Positions 19,140-30,671 of a stretch of 64,000 nt of DNA are shown piece by piece (position 1 is the stretch's first letter; each line of letters starts with the position of its first letter). Source of the DNA: an uncultured Pelagibacteraceae bacterium (lineage in GTDB: Bacteria > Pseudomonadota > Alphaproteobacteria > Pelagibacterales > Pelagibacteraceae). The stretch is taken from the NCBI GenBank assembly GCA_902606105.1, contig CACLFK010000003.1:24972-88971 (forward strand), written 5' to 3'. The notes under the pieces were generated by a model, which had not been told where the DNA came from, did not search any database, and worked only from the letters and a program-made list of their open reading frames with translations. A program made the position numbers and the translations under genes.

Positions 19140-19152
19140 TTTCACACTTCCT

Positions 19153-19204
19153 ATTGGCTGAAATCATTAACTAAATTTTTTCTAATTTATATTTTTCAGC
19201 CAAT
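19153..19204. repeat. Inverted repeat ATTGGCTGAAA ... TTTCAGCCAAT (11 bp arms, ~30 nt AT-rich loop)
   Basis: Read directly, 14 nt after the csp stop. Confidence 0.6.
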
Positions 19205-19285
19205 ACCGATTAATGAAAATCAACGTTTAAACACAATTATTAATTATAAAAATTGAAATCAAAGTTTATAAATTAATTAAAAATT

Positions 19286-20032
19286 ATGATTGGAATTTTA
19301 GGTGGAATGGGAACTCAAGCAGGGCTTGATTTTTGTAATAAACTTGCAGTCCTGAATAGAGGAAAGATTGACCAAGAATATCCCTTATTTTTACTCTACA
19401 ACAAATCTAATATTCCTGGTCGACCTGAATCAATTGGGTCTCAAACCAAAAATCTTTCTAATAAATCTACAAACAAGAAAAGTAGATTAAAATACGAAAG
19501 AGTTTTAAAAAGTTTACTTAAAGGTTGTAAACTACTAGAGAAAAATAAATGTAAATTTATTGTTATACCCTGTAATACTGCTCACTATTGGTATGATGAT
19601 TTGCGAAGGAAGATAAATATTCCAATTATTAATATGCCTAAAGAAGTATTTGAATTTACAAAAAAAAAATGTAAGAAAAATTCGAAAATAGGACTTTTAG
19701 CAACAGAGGGTACTTTAAAAACTGGAATCTACAACGAGTTTTTTGATAAAGATTATAATCTTTTAAATCCTTCTGAAAATATTCAGAGAAACTCAGTTAA
19801 CAAAGCAATTAAATTCGTAAAAATGGGAAATGTGCGGGCTGCCGAAAAAGCCATCAAACCTGCAATAAGCTATTTAATGGGTATGAAATGTAAAAAAATA
19901 ATTTTAGGATGTACAGAACTTCCTATAGCAATATTTGCGTTTAAATCATTTAAAAATATAAAGTCCTCAAAATTATTTTTAGATCCTAATCTTATTTTGG
20001 CAGAGTCTGCAATGACAAAACATAAAAATTGA
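19286..20032 (+). CDS. Aspartate/glutamate racemase family protein
   Basis: 'IGILGGMGTQAGLDF', 'IPCNTAHYWYDDL', 'LGCTELPIAI'. Confidence 0.92.
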   Translation: MIGILGGMGTQAGLDFCNKLAVLNRGKIDQEYPLFLLYNKSNIPGRPESIGSQTKNLSNKSTNKKSRLKYERVLKSLLKGCKLLEKNKCKFIVIPCNTAHYWYDDLRRKINIPIINMPKEVFEFTKKKCKKNSKIGLLATEGTLKTGIYNEFFDKDYNLLNPSENIQRNSVNKAIKFVKMGNVRAAEKAIKPAISYLMGMKCKKIILGCTELPIAIFAFKSFKNIKSSKLFLDPNLILAESAMTKHKN

Positions 20033-20035
20033 GTT

Positions 20036-20476
20036 ATGCAGTCAAAGATTGAAAAGCCCTATGTGCTTAGAGTTGCTGAATTTATTTATTTTAAAATAAT
20101 TGAAATTAAAAGCAAAAGCCCAGAAAGTAATAATATTCAAGCGTTTGAAATATTTATGACATCTAAAGAATACGAATTAATTAGCTCAGGTGAGTTTCAT
20201 GATAAATGGTTTGATGAATTAAAAAAAAATAGCTTTGTTGATAAAATAACAGAAAAAAAAATAACTAGTGAAACTTTAAAATTATTGGAAGTACAAAGAG
20301 AGTCTATGATAAAACTTTTAATGAAAATTCCTAAACTCTATTATACTAAAAGTCATTTCCCACTAGAAATATCTCAAAGAGCCTTTGATCATCTTTGGCG
20401 GGTCTGTGAAAGTTACGAGATGTGGTGTAAGGAAACAAAGCAAGACAAACTAATAAAATTAAATATCTTAAATTAG
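20036..20476 (+). CDS. Hypothetical protein, 146 aa
   Basis: ORF immediately downstream of racemase; no family recognised. Confidence 0.5.
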   Translation: MQSKIEKPYVLRVAEFIYFKIIEIKSKSPESNNIQAFEIFMTSKEYELISSGEFHDKWFDELKKNSFVDKITEKKITSETLKLLEVQRESMIKLLMKIPKLYYTKSHFPLEISQRAFDHLWRVCESYEMWCKETKQDKLIKLNILN

Positions 20477-20769
20477 TTAGATAACAATTTTTGTCTAGTG
20501 GTTTCTATTCTATTTTCTATTAATTGTTTTAATTTAACGTGAAATTTTTTTTCTTTATTTTTTTCATCAACTTTATCTTTAATATGGGTTATAACATCTT
20601 TACCAGTTTCATTTTTCAATGCTGTATTAGCCCCATATTGAAGACCTGCTTGAAATGCATTTCCTGTAGTAGCGACAGTTACTCCTGGTCCTAAGAGGGA
20701 TGTTGTTTGAACACATCCTTCTAAAATTATTAAACTAAAAATTACAAAGAATATTTTAAATATTTTCAT
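20473..20769 (-). CDS. Small lipoprotein
   Basis: 98 aa; lipobox-like 'LIILEGC'; 'GPGVTVATTGNAFQAGLQYGANTALKNETGKD'. Confidence 0.65.
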   Translation of the reverse strand: MKIFKIFFVIFSLIILEGCVQTTSLLGPGVTVATTGNAFQAGLQYGANTALKNETGKDVITHIKDKVDEKNKEKKFHVKLKQLIENRIETTRQKLLSN

Positions 20770-20878
20770 AAGAAAGTTATTTAATTAATACTTATTTAAG
20801 AATTCAACTCAAGATAGAATTGGTTCAAATTGAGCATTATTATTGAGACTATATTGAATAATTAACTATAAAACAAAA

Positions 20879-21727
20879 ATGGTTAATGTTTTTCCATTTA
20901 TCTTTATTCTACTATGGTCTTCTGCATTTATTACCACTAAACCAATTATAGATAATAGCGACCCCTTTTCAGCTCTTGCATTTAGATTTGCTATAGTTGC
21001 ATTAGGTTTTTTTGTGTTTTCTATTTATTCTAAAAAAAAAATAATTGTTGATAGAAAAAACTTTTTTGAATCTTTTTTTAGTGGTGTTCTGTTTCATGGA
21101 GTTTACTTAGGAGGTGTTTTTTTTTCAATTTCAAAAGGAATGCCTACTGGGATTGCAGCACTAATAGTAACACTCCAACCCATACTTACAAACTCATTAA
21201 GTGGACCAATTTTAAATGAAAAAGTATCCATAAAACAATGGGTAGGTGTTCTTTTAGGTTTTTCAGGTGCAGTAATGGTTTTGGGTTTTGATATAGGTAC
21301 TGAAATTCCAACTATTGGATTAGTTGCTACAATAGTTGCGTTAATAGCTATAACAACATCAACTATTTGGCAAAAAAAATTAAGTAATAATTTACCTTTA
21401 TCAGTCAGTAATATGAACCAAGCTTTGGGAGGTTTTATTTTCCATATTATTATTGTTATTCTTTTTGCAGAACCTTACATAGATTTTTCAAAAACTTTTT
21501 TAATTGCAATGAGCCATCAAATTTTTTTAGTTTCCTTTGGTGCATTTACAATTTTAATGTTTTTGATTAAAAGAAATTCTGCAAGTAAAACAGTTTCTAT
21601 TTTTTTTCTAATTCCACCTACTTCTGCTTTTATGGCTTGGCTATTTTTAAACGAAAGCCTAAGTAATTTAGATCTTTGTGGTTTTTTAATTGCATCAATC
21701 GGTGTTTATATTGCTACAAGAGATTAA
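20879..21727 (+). CDS. EamA/DMT-superfamily transporter
   Basis: 282 aa, ~10 TM, 'LLWSSAFITTKPIIDNSDPFSALAFRF'. Confidence 0.9.
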   Translation: MVNVFPFIFILLWSSAFITTKPIIDNSDPFSALAFRFAIVALGFFVFSIYSKKKIIVDRKNFFESFFSGVLFHGVYLGGVFFSISKGMPTGIAALIVTLQPILTNSLSGPILNEKVSIKQWVGVLLGFSGAVMVLGFDIGTEIPTIGLVATIVALIAITTSTIWQKKLSNNLPLSVSNMNQALGGFIFHIIIVILFAEPYIDFSKTFLIAMSHQIFLVSFGAFTILMFLIKRNSASKTVSIFFLIPPTSAFMAWLFLNESLSNLDLCGFLIASIGVYIATRD

Positions 21728-21728
21728 A

Positions 21729-22316
21729 TTATTTCCCTATATAGCCAAATTCTAGCGAAGAATCTGTTATTGAATGATAAATAGATTCACCAAAACTTCT
21801 TAGAGCAAAAATTCTAAATGTGTCAGGATTATCATTTATCATATCAACAATTATGGACATTCCATTAAATGTAGAACTCAGGCAATTATCTTTATAAAAT
21901 TCATTAAAATTAAAAGGACATCCTTTTTTTAAAACTTCCTTTGCATCATCACCTTCCAACTCAATAATTGATTTTGAATGAGAAATATCAGTAATTGCAA
22001 AATCTTTCTCTTCAAACTTTTTGTCGATTTCAGAGACAACTTCTATTCGAGTTGTAATAACTAACCAATTTCTCGGTCCATTCCAAAGAATTCGGGTATT
22101 TTCATTGTTTTCCACTAATAGTGGTTTTGAACTTAAATTTAAATTATCTAATTTAATTTCTTCACATACAACATTAGAATTTTTATGTTGAACAATCTGA
22201 GTAATAAATACGTTTTTTATTTCTGAAATTTTAATTAAATCTTTTTCATTTTTTCCTTCATAATCTCCAAATTGTCCTTTTTGATGAACATTTTCTAAGG
22301 CTGATATTGAGCTCAT
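21729..22316 (-). CDS. soxG: Sarcosine oxidase gamma-like subunit (alternatively N-methylglutamate dehydrogenase subunit)
   Basis: Position in B-D-A-G operon; SoxG-like '[12 protein letters not shown]...[28 protein letters not shown]'. Confidence 0.8.
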   Translation of the reverse strand: MSSISALENVHQKGQFGDYEGKNEKDLIKISEIKNVFITQIVQHKNSNVVCEEIKLDNLNLSSKPLLVENNENTRILWNGPRNWLVITTRIEVVSEIDKKFEEKDFAITDISHSKSIIELEGDDAKEVLKKGCPFNFNEFYKDNCLSSTFNGMSIIVDMINDNPDTFRIFALRSFGESIYHSITDSSLEFGYIGK

Positions 22317-25309
22317 GATCTAACTCTTTCTCCTTTTGGATCTACATAATGTGATGAAACAATTTCAACTGGAATTACTTTGTTTTTCAATGGAGACATA
22401 ACGAATAATTTTTCTCCAATCATATTTTTTCCATCCTTTAAAATTGCAAGTGAAAAAGGATTGTCATGCTCTACACTCCAGCATGAGGCGGATATGTGTC
22501 CTAATTTTTTATTTGGTAATGGAGCCTTAGCATCTTTCACTAAATGTGATCCCTCTGGTATACTTGTTTTTTTATCTAGAGGGACTACTCCAACGATCTT
22601 TTGTCTATCATCAGAGGTAAAAGCTTCTCTATTTAATGATCTTTTTCCAATAAAATCTTTCTTTTTACTAATTAATCCCTCTAATGACGTATCATAGGAA
22701 ATAGTTCTTCCATCAAGTTCTGAACCTGCCACATGGCCCATTTCGATCCTTAAAGTAGATAATGCCTCTGTTCCATAAGGTTGAACTTTAAACTCTTGAC
22801 CTAGTTCAATTATTTTTTCCCACATAAAGTTTCCATTGTTAGACTCTACATTTACCTCGTACGCTAATTCACCTGAAAATGAGATTCTAAAAATTCTAGC
22901 TTTAACCCCAAACAAATCTGACTCTAAGTAGCCCATGAAAGGTAGTCCTTCGTTTGAAACATCATTATTAGGAAATAATTTTTCTAATAATTTTCTCGAT
23001 TTTGGTCCTGCAATTGCCGCACCAGCCCATTGTTCAGTTGTAGAAACTACATTAACATTCAATTCTGGCCAAACAAGTTGCAGATAATATTCTAAATGTG
23101 AAAGGACATTTGCGGCTTGTGCTGTAGTAGTTGTCATATGGTAATGATTTTCAGAAACCCTCGTTGTTGTTCCATCGTCCATAACTATTCCGTCTTCTCT
23201 AAGCATCACTCCATATCTTGCTTTACCAACTGGCAACTTTAACCAAGCATTTGTGTAAACTCTATTTAACAGTTCTGCTGAATCAGGACCTTTGATGTCA
23301 ATTTTTCCTAAAGTGGTAACATCACAAACACCAACATTCATTCTAACATTTTTGGCTTCTCGTTTTGATGCCTCAAAAAGATTTTCTTTACCTTGCTTAT
23401 AATATCTTGGTCTTAACCAAACTCCAGCATCGACAAATACAGCATTATTTTTTTCATGCCATGAATGCATAGGAGATTTACGTATAGGTTTGGAATGCTT
23501 TCCAACTTCTCTTCCTACAATTGCTCCAATAGATATTGGAGTGTATGGAGGTCTAAAAGTAGTATGACCTACTGCAGGTACAACTTTATTTTCAATATCA
23601 GAAACTAATTGTAGTCCATTCAAATTGCTTGTTTTACCTTGATCAGTTGCCATCCCTAGAGTTGTGTATCTTTTAACATGCTCTATTGATCTATACCCTT
23701 CTTTTAAAGCTATTTCGATATCTGAAACAGCAACATCATTTTGAAAATCTAAAAATCTCTTATAACTTTTTCCTTTAGGCAAAGGCACACACCAAAACTT
23801 GTCATGTTGAGAAGATTTTTTCTCAACAACATTAGGAAATGAAATTTTATTATCATTATTTGTTATTTTTTTTGACAAATCTTGTCCAGCTGTGAATGAA
23901 CTTTTTAAAGTTTCTTCTAGTGTAAAAGTTCCATTAGCAGCACCTAAAGTTCTTTCATTCTGCTTAGATGTCCCAGGCACAAAAGCATCAATTTCTTCCT
24001 TAAATTTAGTTTTATTACCCGATTGGGAGGCTAAATGAATAGTTGGTGTCCAGAAACCAGAGACACAAATACAATCACACTTAATATTTTCAACTGTACC
24101 AAGTTGCTTTTTATCATCAGAAATTTTTGCGATATCTGCTGAACTTACTTTTTTATATCCTTGTGCTGCAACAACAACATATGAAAATTTTATTTTAATA
24201 CCCTGGTTTATTGCTTCATCAATGATTTCTGATTGTGGATTTACTCTTGTATCTAAAATAATTGGATTAATTCCATTTTTCTTAAATTCGATTGCTGTTT
24301 CATATCCACTATCATTATTTGTAAAAACTAGTGGATTTTTACCAACCAAAACACCGTATACTTTTAAATATTCTTTAGCCGCTGAGGACAACATAACGCC
24401 AGGAGTATCATTATTCCCAAAAACTATTGGTCTTTCAATTGATCCTGAGGAAATTAAAACCTCTTTTGCCCTAATATACCAAAGTCTTTGTTTTGGATGG
24501 TGTTTTTTTGTTTTTGGAAGATGGTCGCTTACTTTTTCTGACATCACCAACATATTATGATCATAATACCCAAAAACTTGAGATCTATTTTTAACAACCA
24601 CATTTGGCATTTCATTTAATTCGGAAATAATACTATTTGCCCAATCCTCACCTGATTGATTTCCAATATTTACATCGCTAGTTAATAAAGATCCTCCAAA
24701 TCTTGGTTTGTCCTCAGCTAGAATAACTCTCGCGCCATTTTTTGCTGCTGCATAAGCACTTGCTAAACCTGATGGACCCGAACCAGTAATTAATAAATCA
24801 CAATATTCATATTTATGCTCGTATCTTTCTTTGTCATGTTTGGTTGATGCAACACCTAATCCTGCAGCTTTCCTGATAAATGGTTCATAAATTCGATACC
24901 AAAAACTTTTAGGCCACATAAAGGTCTTGTAATAAAAGCCCGCAGGTAAAAAAATTTTTAAAAAGTTATTAATTGCACCAATATCAAAGTTAACACTGGG
25001 CCAACAATTTACACTTTTAGCCTCCAGTCCTTCAAAAAGTTCTTGCTCCGTAGCTTTTATATTTGGTTCAGTTTCGTTATTTCTATAAAGCTGAACGATA
25101 GCATAAGGCTCATCTACGCCAGCTCCAAAAAACCCTCTTGGTCTGTGATATTTAAAGCTTCTACCCACCAAATGAATTCCATTAGCAATTAAAGCAGATG
25201 CTAAAGTATCTCCTTCATATCCATAGTATGTTTTTCCGTTAAATTTGAATGATAATTTTTTATCTCTATTAATTAGTCCACCATTTTCTAATCTAAATTT
25301 TTGAACCAT
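22313..25309 (-). CDS. soxA: Sarcosine oxidase alpha-like subunit (FAD/NAD + GcvT domains)
   Basis: 998 aa; '[23 protein letters not shown]', '[29 protein letters not shown]', C-terminal GcvT domain. Confidence 0.9.
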   Translation of the reverse strand: MVQKFRLENGGLINRDKKLSFKFNGKTYYGYEGDTLASALIANGIHLVGRSFKYHRPRGFFGAGVDEPYAIVQLYRNNETEPNIKATEQELFEGLEAKSVNCWPSVNFDIGAINNFLKIFLPAGFYYKTFMWPKSFWYRIYEPFIRKAAGLGVASTKHDKERYEHKYEYCDLLITGSGPSGLASAYAAAKNGARVILAEDKPRFGGSLLTSDVNIGNQSGEDWANSIISELNEMPNVVVKNRSQVFGYYDHNMLVMSEKVSDHLPKTKKHHPKQRLWYIRAKEVLISSGSIERPIVFGNNDTPGVMLSSAAKEYLKVYGVLVGKNPLVFTNNDSGYETAIEFKKNGINPIILDTRVNPQSEIIDEAINQGIKIKFSYVVVAAQGYKKVSSADIAKISDDKKQLGTVENIKCDCICVSGFWTPTIHLASQSGNKTKFKEEIDAFVPGTSKQNERTLGAANGTFTLEETLKSSFTAGQDLSKKITNNDNKISFPNVVEKKSSQHDKFWCVPLPKGKSYKRFLDFQNDVAVSDIEIALKEGYRSIEHVKRYTTLGMATDQGKTSNLNGLQLVSDIENKVVPAVGHTTFRPPYTPISIGAIVGREVGKHSKPIRKSPMHSWHEKNNAVFVDAGVWLRPRYYKQGKENLFEASKREAKNVRMNVGVCDVTTLGKIDIKGPDSAELLNRVYTNAWLKLPVGKARYGVMLREDGIVMDDGTTTRVSENHYHMTTTTAQAANVLSHLEYYLQLVWPELNVNVVSTTEQWAGAAIAGPKSRKLLEKLFPNNDVSNEGLPFMGYLESDLFGVKARIFRISFSGELAYEVNVESNNGNFMWEKIIELGQEFKVQPYGTEALSTLRIEMGHVAGSELDGRTISYDTSLEGLISKKKDFIGKRSLNREAFTSDDRQKIVGVVPLDKKTSIPEGSHLVKDAKAPLPNKKLGHISASCWSVEHDNPFSLAILKDGKNMIGEKLFVMSPLKNKVIPVEIVSSHYVDPKGERVRS

Positions 25310-25578
25310 TAAGAAATTACCTCATCTGCTTTATAAGTATTAAATATTTCGTGAGTTGCTGTGTCTCTCTCAACCTTAATCCATTGTCTACATCCAGCTA
25401 GATGGTGCCATAACTCTAAGTGCTTACCTCTTAAACTTTTTCGATTATAAACAAAATTATCCCATTCTTCATCTGAGATTTCTTTATTAAGCTCGGGTCT
25501 TTTAACGCTAGCATCACCACCATAAGAAAATTCATTTTGTGATCTCATCCCACAATACGGACATTTAATATAAAGCAT
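25309..25578 (-). CDS. soxD: Sarcosine oxidase delta-like subunit
   Basis: 'CPYCGMRSQNEFSYGGDA...HLAGCRQWIKVERDTATHEI'. Confidence 0.92.
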   Translation of the reverse strand: MLYIKCPYCGMRSQNEFSYGGDASVKRPELNKEISDEEWDNFVYNRKSLRGKHLELWHHLAGCRQWIKVERDTATHEIFNTYKADEVIS

Positions 25579-26835
25579 TTAAGATATCCAAGTCTTCGTG
25601 CCAAGTCCTTTTTCATCAATTAAATGACCAGTGCTAAATCGATTTAAACTAAATCCTGCATTTAATTCATGAACCCTGTCTTGAGCGATTGTGTGTGCGA
25701 ACGTCCACCCAGAGGCAGGTGTTGCTTTAAAACCACCATAACACCAACCGCAGTTCAAATATAAACCATCAATATGTGTTTTATCAATAATTGGGGATCC
25801 ATCCATTGACATATCCATTATACCTCCCCAAGTTCGAAGCATTTTTAATTTACTTAAAAAAGGCATCATTGCAATTCCTTCTGTCAAAACATGTTGAAGA
25901 GTTGGTAAATTTCCTCTTTGAGCATAACTGTTATATCCATCTAGGTCGCCGCCCATTACCATTTCTCCTTTATCTGATTGGCTTATATAAAAGTGACCTG
26001 CTCCAAAAGTTACAACCCTATCTAAAATTGGTTTGACAGGTTCAGATACACATGCTTGGAGAAGATGCGTTTCTATGGGCAAAGTCATATTTAACTTTTC
26101 AGCTAAAATATTTGTACTACCCGCAACACATAAACCAACTTTTTTTGTTTTTATATTTCCACGAGAAGTTCTTATTCCATTGATCTTACCTGCAGCTACA
26201 TCAAAACCTGTTACTTCGCAATTTTGAATTATATCAACTCCCATAGAGTCAGCTTGACGTGCGTATCCCCAAGCAACTGCATCATGTCTTGCTGTTCCAG
26301 CACTTGGCTGCATTAATCCACCAAAAATTGGAAACCTAACATTTTCTGAAAAATCTGCCATCGGTATTATTTCTTTTACTTGTTCACGGTTTAACAAAAC
26401 AGCATCAATTCCGTTTAATCTCATTGAATTGCCTCTTCTGGCGTAAGCATTCATTTGTGCATCAGAGTGTGCAAGATTAATAATTCCTCTTGGAGAGAAC
26501 ATCACATTATAATTTAAATCTTGACTCATTTTTCTCCATAGGTTCATTCCAAACTCGCTGAAGAGAGCATTCTCATCATGCATATAGTTTGACCTAATTA
26601 TCGTTGTATTCCTTCCAACGTTACCACCACCTATCCAACCCTTTTCGATAATTGCTACTTTTGTAATATTATGCTCTTTTGCAAGATAATATGCAGTGGC
26701 AAGTCCATGGCCTCCACCACCAATAATAACTACATCATATTCTTCTTTTGGAGTTGGATCCTTCCAAGCTAAATCCCAGTTTTCATGATTAGAAAATGCG
26801 TTTTTAATTAAATTAAATATGGAGTATTTTTGCAT
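25579..26835 (-). CDS. soxB: Sarcosine oxidase beta-like subunit
   Basis: 418 aa DAO family; 'YDVVIIGGGGHGLATAYYLAKEHNI'. Confidence 0.92.
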   Translation of the reverse strand: MQKYSIFNLIKNAFSNHENWDLAWKDPTPKEEYDVVIIGGGGHGLATAYYLAKEHNITKVAIIEKGWIGGGNVGRNTTIIRSNYMHDENALFSEFGMNLWRKMSQDLNYNVMFSPRGIINLAHSDAQMNAYARRGNSMRLNGIDAVLLNREQVKEIIPMADFSENVRFPIFGGLMQPSAGTARHDAVAWGYARQADSMGVDIIQNCEVTGFDVAAGKINGIRTSRGNIKTKKVGLCVAGSTNILAEKLNMTLPIETHLLQACVSEPVKPILDRVVTFGAGHFYISQSDKGEMVMGGDLDGYNSYAQRGNLPTLQHVLTEGIAMMPFLSKLKMLRTWGGIMDMSMDGSPIIDKTHIDGLYLNCGWCYGGFKATPASGWTFAHTIAQDRVHELNAGFSLNRFSTGHLIDEKGLGTKTWIS

Positions 26836-26963
26836 TTTTTAATTTTATAACAAAGAATATAAATAGTTCTTATTTTTTTTATATATATTTTTTAGAAGTT
26901 TCCAAATATGACAAAAAAGGATAAGAAGTCTGCAACGATAACATATAATTTATAGGATTAATA

Positions 26964-28649
26964 ATGAGTGATGTTAAATCAGATATTCAAATAGCTCGAG
27001 AAGCAAAAATGCAGCCTATAAATGAGGTATTAGCAAAGATAAATGTTCCAGACGAGAGTACTGCTTTCAGTCCAATGGGACGACACATTGCAAAAATTAA
27101 CCTGGAGTATTTAGATACATTAAAAGATAAACCAGAAGGTAAATTAATTTTAGTCACTGCAATTACACCTACACCTGCTGGTGAGGGAAAAACCACTACT
27201 TCAGTTGGTTTAAATGATGGATTAAATAAAATTGGAAAAAAATCTATAGTTTGTTTAAGAGAGCCAAGTCTTGGACCTTCATTTGGGATGAAAGGTGGTG
27301 CTGCTGGAGGAGGTTATGCTCAAGTTGTTCCCATGGAACAAATTAATTTACATTTTACTGGAGATTTTCATGCAATTACTTCAGCTCATAATCTATTATC
27401 AGCATTAATCGACAATCATATCTATTGGGGTAACAAATTAGATATAGATGTAAGACGGATTGTTTGGAAAAGAGTTATGGATATGAACGACCGTTCATTA
27501 AGATCAATAAATATAAATTTAGGAGGAGTAGCAAATGGTTTTCCTAGAGAAGACGGATTTGATATTACAGTTGCTTCAGAAATCATGGCAATTTTCTGCT
27601 TATCAAATGATTTGGAAGATTTAGAAAAAAGAATTGGTAATATAACAATTGCTTATACGAGAGATAAGAAACCAGTTTATGCGAAAGACTTGAAAGCACA
27701 TGGTCCAATGACTGTATTATTAAAAGATGCGATTAGACCAAATGTAACTCAAACATTAGAAAATAATCCTGCGATTATTCATGGTGGTCCTTTTGCAAAT
27801 ATTGCACATGGATGTAACTCAGTTATAGCTACTAAAACTGGATTAAAACTCGCAGACTATGTTGTAACAGAAGCAGGTTTTGGCGCTGACCTTGGAGCAG
27901 AAAAGTTTTTAGATATTAAATGCAGAAAATCTAATTTGAAACCGAGTTGTGTTGTCATCGTAGCAACAATTAGAGCTTTAAAAATGCATGGTGGTGTTGC
28001 AAAAGATGACTTAAAAAATGAAAATGTTGATGCTTTGAAAAAAGGTCTAGTGAACCTTGAAAGACACATAGAAAACGTGAAAAAATTTGGATTACCTGTT
28101 GCGATTGCAGTTAATCATTTTATTAAAGACACAGATAGTGAAGTTAAAGCTCTAATTGATTTTTGTGAAAACCTAGGAGTTAAAGCAAGTTTATGCACAC
28201 ACTGGGCAAATGGTGGTGAAGGAACAAAAGAATTAGCAGGGCATGTTGCTGATTTGTGTGAAAAAAAAGATGCTAAGTTTAATTTTCTTTATGAAAGTAA
28301 AACGCCTCTATTTAAAAAAATAGAAACGATTGCAAAAGAAATTTATAGAGCTGATGAAGTAATTGCTGATACAAAAATAAGAGACCAATTAAAAAGTTTT
28401 GAAGAAGCAGGTTATGGAGAATTGCCGATTTGTGTAGCAAAAACACAGTACAGTTTTTCAACTGATCCAAATCTTAAAGGTGCACCAACAGGACATGTTT
28501 TGCCTGTAAGAGAAATAAGACTTTCGTCGGGTGCAGAATTTATTGTTGTTGTTTGTGGAGCAATTATGACTATGCCAGGACTACCTCGAGTACCTGCAGC
28601 TGACTCAATTAAATTAAATAATAATGGTGAAATTGAAGGTTTATTTTAA
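26964..28649 (+). CDS. fhs: Formate--tetrahydrofolate ligase
   Basis: '[23 protein letters not shown]', '[26 protein letters not shown]'. Confidence 0.97.
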   Translation: MSDVKSDIQIAREAKMQPINEVLAKINVPDESTAFSPMGRHIAKINLEYLDTLKDKPEGKLILVTAITPTPAGEGKTTTSVGLNDGLNKIGKKSIVCLREPSLGPSFGMKGGAAGGGYAQVVPMEQINLHFTGDFHAITSAHNLLSALIDNHIYWGNKLDIDVRRIVWKRVMDMNDRSLRSININLGGVANGFPREDGFDITVASEIMAIFCLSNDLEDLEKRIGNITIAYTRDKKPVYAKDLKAHGPMTVLLKDAIRPNVTQTLENNPAIIHGGPFANIAHGCNSVIATKTGLKLADYVVTEAGFGADLGAEKFLDIKCRKSNLKPSCVVIVATIRALKMHGGVAKDDLKNENVDALKKGLVNLERHIENVKKFGLPVAIAVNHFIKDTDSEVKALIDFCENLGVKASLCTHWANGGEGTKELAGHVADLCEKKDAKFNFLYESKTPLFKKIETIAKEIYRADEVIADTKIRDQLKSFEEAGYGELPICVAKTQYSFSTDPNLKGAPTGHVLPVREIRLSSGAEFIVVVCGAIMTMPGLPRVPAADSIKLNNNGEIEGLF

Positions 28650-28658
28650 AAAAGTTAA

Positions 28659-29438
28659 CTAAATAAAATCAAGCCAATTTCGTAATTCCCTCATTCTTAG
28701 ATCTTTATTTGAAACCTTAATTTCATCTTTAATTGTTTGAATATATACATTCATATCTTCTTCATTTTTAAAAGACTCATTTAAAAGTAATCGCTCTTTT
28801 CTAAAATTAATCAGGGTTATCATTTTTTCATACATTATTTCTGGGTGATATTGAATTCCCCAAATATTACTTGCATCTGTTTTAAAACTCATGCCCATTA
28901 CTTTATTAACTTTATTCGAAGAGAGTAGAATTGAATTTTTTGGCAAAGTTACGACTTCGTCGTAATTAAATGCAGGTGTATTAAAGTTTTGGTTTTTGTC
29001 TTTATACAATAGATGTTTTAATCCATCTGAATTAATTATTATTTCATGAGCAATACCTCTATGAGCACCATTGTTACCTTTTTTAACATCTCCTCCCGCT
29101 GCCGTCACAGCTACCTGTAATCCCCAGCAAATTGCTAAAATATTTTTAACTTTCTTTTGGCATTCTCTCATAAAATCTATTTGTCTTCTTATCTCTATGG
29201 TGTCACTATAAATATTTAAGCTACTTCCACCCCAAATTAACCCATCATACTTATCTAAATCTTTTACCTTTTCAAAAATATCTTTATCAGATGATGGATT
29301 GACAGAGTCTATTGCTAAATTATTTGTAAAATAATCAATACTCTCTCTTAAGCTTTCAGTGTGTGTTTTAATTCCATTATCTGTAAACTCTTGGTTTACC
29401 TCCCTTAGATTTCCTTCAACTAGTAATATTTTTTTCAT
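28659..29438 (-). CDS. Class I glutamine amidotransferase-like protein
   Basis: 'ILAICWGLQVAVTAAGG' nucleophile elbow; 'GIQYHPEIM'. Confidence 0.85.
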   Translation of the reverse strand: MKKILLVEGNLREVNQEFTDNGIKTHTESLRESIDYFTNNLAIDSVNPSSDKDIFEKVKDLDKYDGLIWGGSSLNIYSDTIEIRRQIDFMRECQKKVKNILAICWGLQVAVTAAGGDVKKGNNGAHRGIAHEIIINSDGLKHLLYKDKNQNFNTPAFNYDEVVTLPKNSILLSSNKVNKVMGMSFKTDASNIWGIQYHPEIMYEKMITLINFRKERLLLNESFKNEEDMNVYIQTIKDEIKVSNKDLRMRELRNWLDFI

Positions 29439-30595
29439 TAAAAAAGTTTTCCAGAAATACTATGCTCGTACATAGTTTTAATATAATTTATGTTTAATTT
29501 TTTTGGATTGCCATTGGTGGATGGATCATCGAATGCCATTTTTGACAATATATCTAAATCGATTTTATCGATATCAATAACATCTGATAATTTATGGGGT
29601 ATGTTTAATTCTTCTCGTAAATTCATTATCCATTTAACAAAGTTTTCAAAAGATTTTTCTATACCAATATAATCACAGATCGAAATTATTTTATTTGATA
29701 TTTCATTTTTATTAAAAGTTAATACATACGGCATAAAAATTGCATTTGACAAGCCATGATGAATATTAAATTGTGCATTAACCGGGTGACTTAGAGAATG
29801 TATAGCACCCAAGCCCTTTTGAAATGCAGTAGAACCCATAGTTGATGCAACAAGCATGTTTAGTCTTGCATCAATGTTTTTGCCATTTTTAACTACTTCA
29901 CTTAAAGATCTCTTAATTAATCTCATTCCTTCCAAAGCAATACCGTCAGCCATAGGATGAAATCCTGGTGCACAAAATGCCTCTAAATTATGAGCTAATG
30001 CATCCATGCCTGTAGTAGCTGTTAACCTTGGAGGAAGATCTATTGTAAGAAAAGGATCTAAAATTACAATTGAAGGTAATATTTTTGGGTGAAAAATTAT
30101 TTTTTTTATTCCAGTATCTTTGTTAATTATTGCTGAAGCTCTACCTGTTTCTGATCCAGTTCCTGCTGTAGTAGGTATGGCTATAATTTTTGAAATTTTT
30201 GAACTATCAGCTCTTGTCCAGTAATCTCCTATATCCTCAAAATCCCAAATAGGTCTTTTTTGACCACACATAAAAGCTATTGCTTTTCCGACATCAATTG
30301 CACTTCCGCCGCCAAATGCTATAACCCCATCACATTGTGATTGATTGTAATTTTTAACTCCATCTTCAACATTTTCACCAAATGGATTTCCTGAAAAATT
30401 TGAAAATACTACGAGATCATTAAATTCTTTATTTAAATTTATTAATATTTTATTAGTCATATCTAAATTTATTAGGTCTTTGTCTGTGACAAACAGTGGG
30501 TTTGAAATCCCAAGTTGTTTACAAGCTTTAGATATATCTTCAACCCTGTTTTCACCTACCCACATCGAAGTTGGATAATTCCAATTAATTTTCAT
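29438..30595 (-). CDS. Iron-containing alcohol dehydrogenase
   Basis: 'GVIAFGGGSAIDVGKAIA', 'IPTTAGTGSETGRASAI', 'GAIHSLSHPVNAQFNIHHGLSNAI'. Confidence 0.92.
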   Translation of the reverse strand: MKINWNYPTSMWVGENRVEDISKACKQLGISNPLFVTDKDLINLDMTNKILINLNKEFNDLVVFSNFSGNPFGENVEDGVKNYNQSQCDGVIAFGGGSAIDVGKAIAFMCGQKRPIWDFEDIGDYWTRADSSKISKIIAIPTTAGTGSETGRASAIINKDTGIKKIIFHPKILPSIVILDPFLTIDLPPRLTATTGMDALAHNLEAFCAPGFHPMADGIALEGMRLIKRSLSEVVKNGKNIDARLNMLVASTMGSTAFQKGLGAIHSLSHPVNAQFNIHHGLSNAIFMPYVLTFNKNEISNKIISICDYIGIEKSFENFVKWIMNLREELNIPHKLSDVIDIDKIDLDILSKMAFDDPSTNGNPKKLNINYIKTMYEHSISGKLF

Positions 30596-30671
30596 ATCAA
30601 AAAATAATTTTTAATTTTCTTATTTTATTAGTAAGATATATTTATAGAATTATTAAAGATAGGGAAATTAA

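Noticed and set aside
24222-24560. 112 aa plus-strand ORF inside soxA
   Set aside because: Antisense to a well-supported 998 aa CDS; no domain signature
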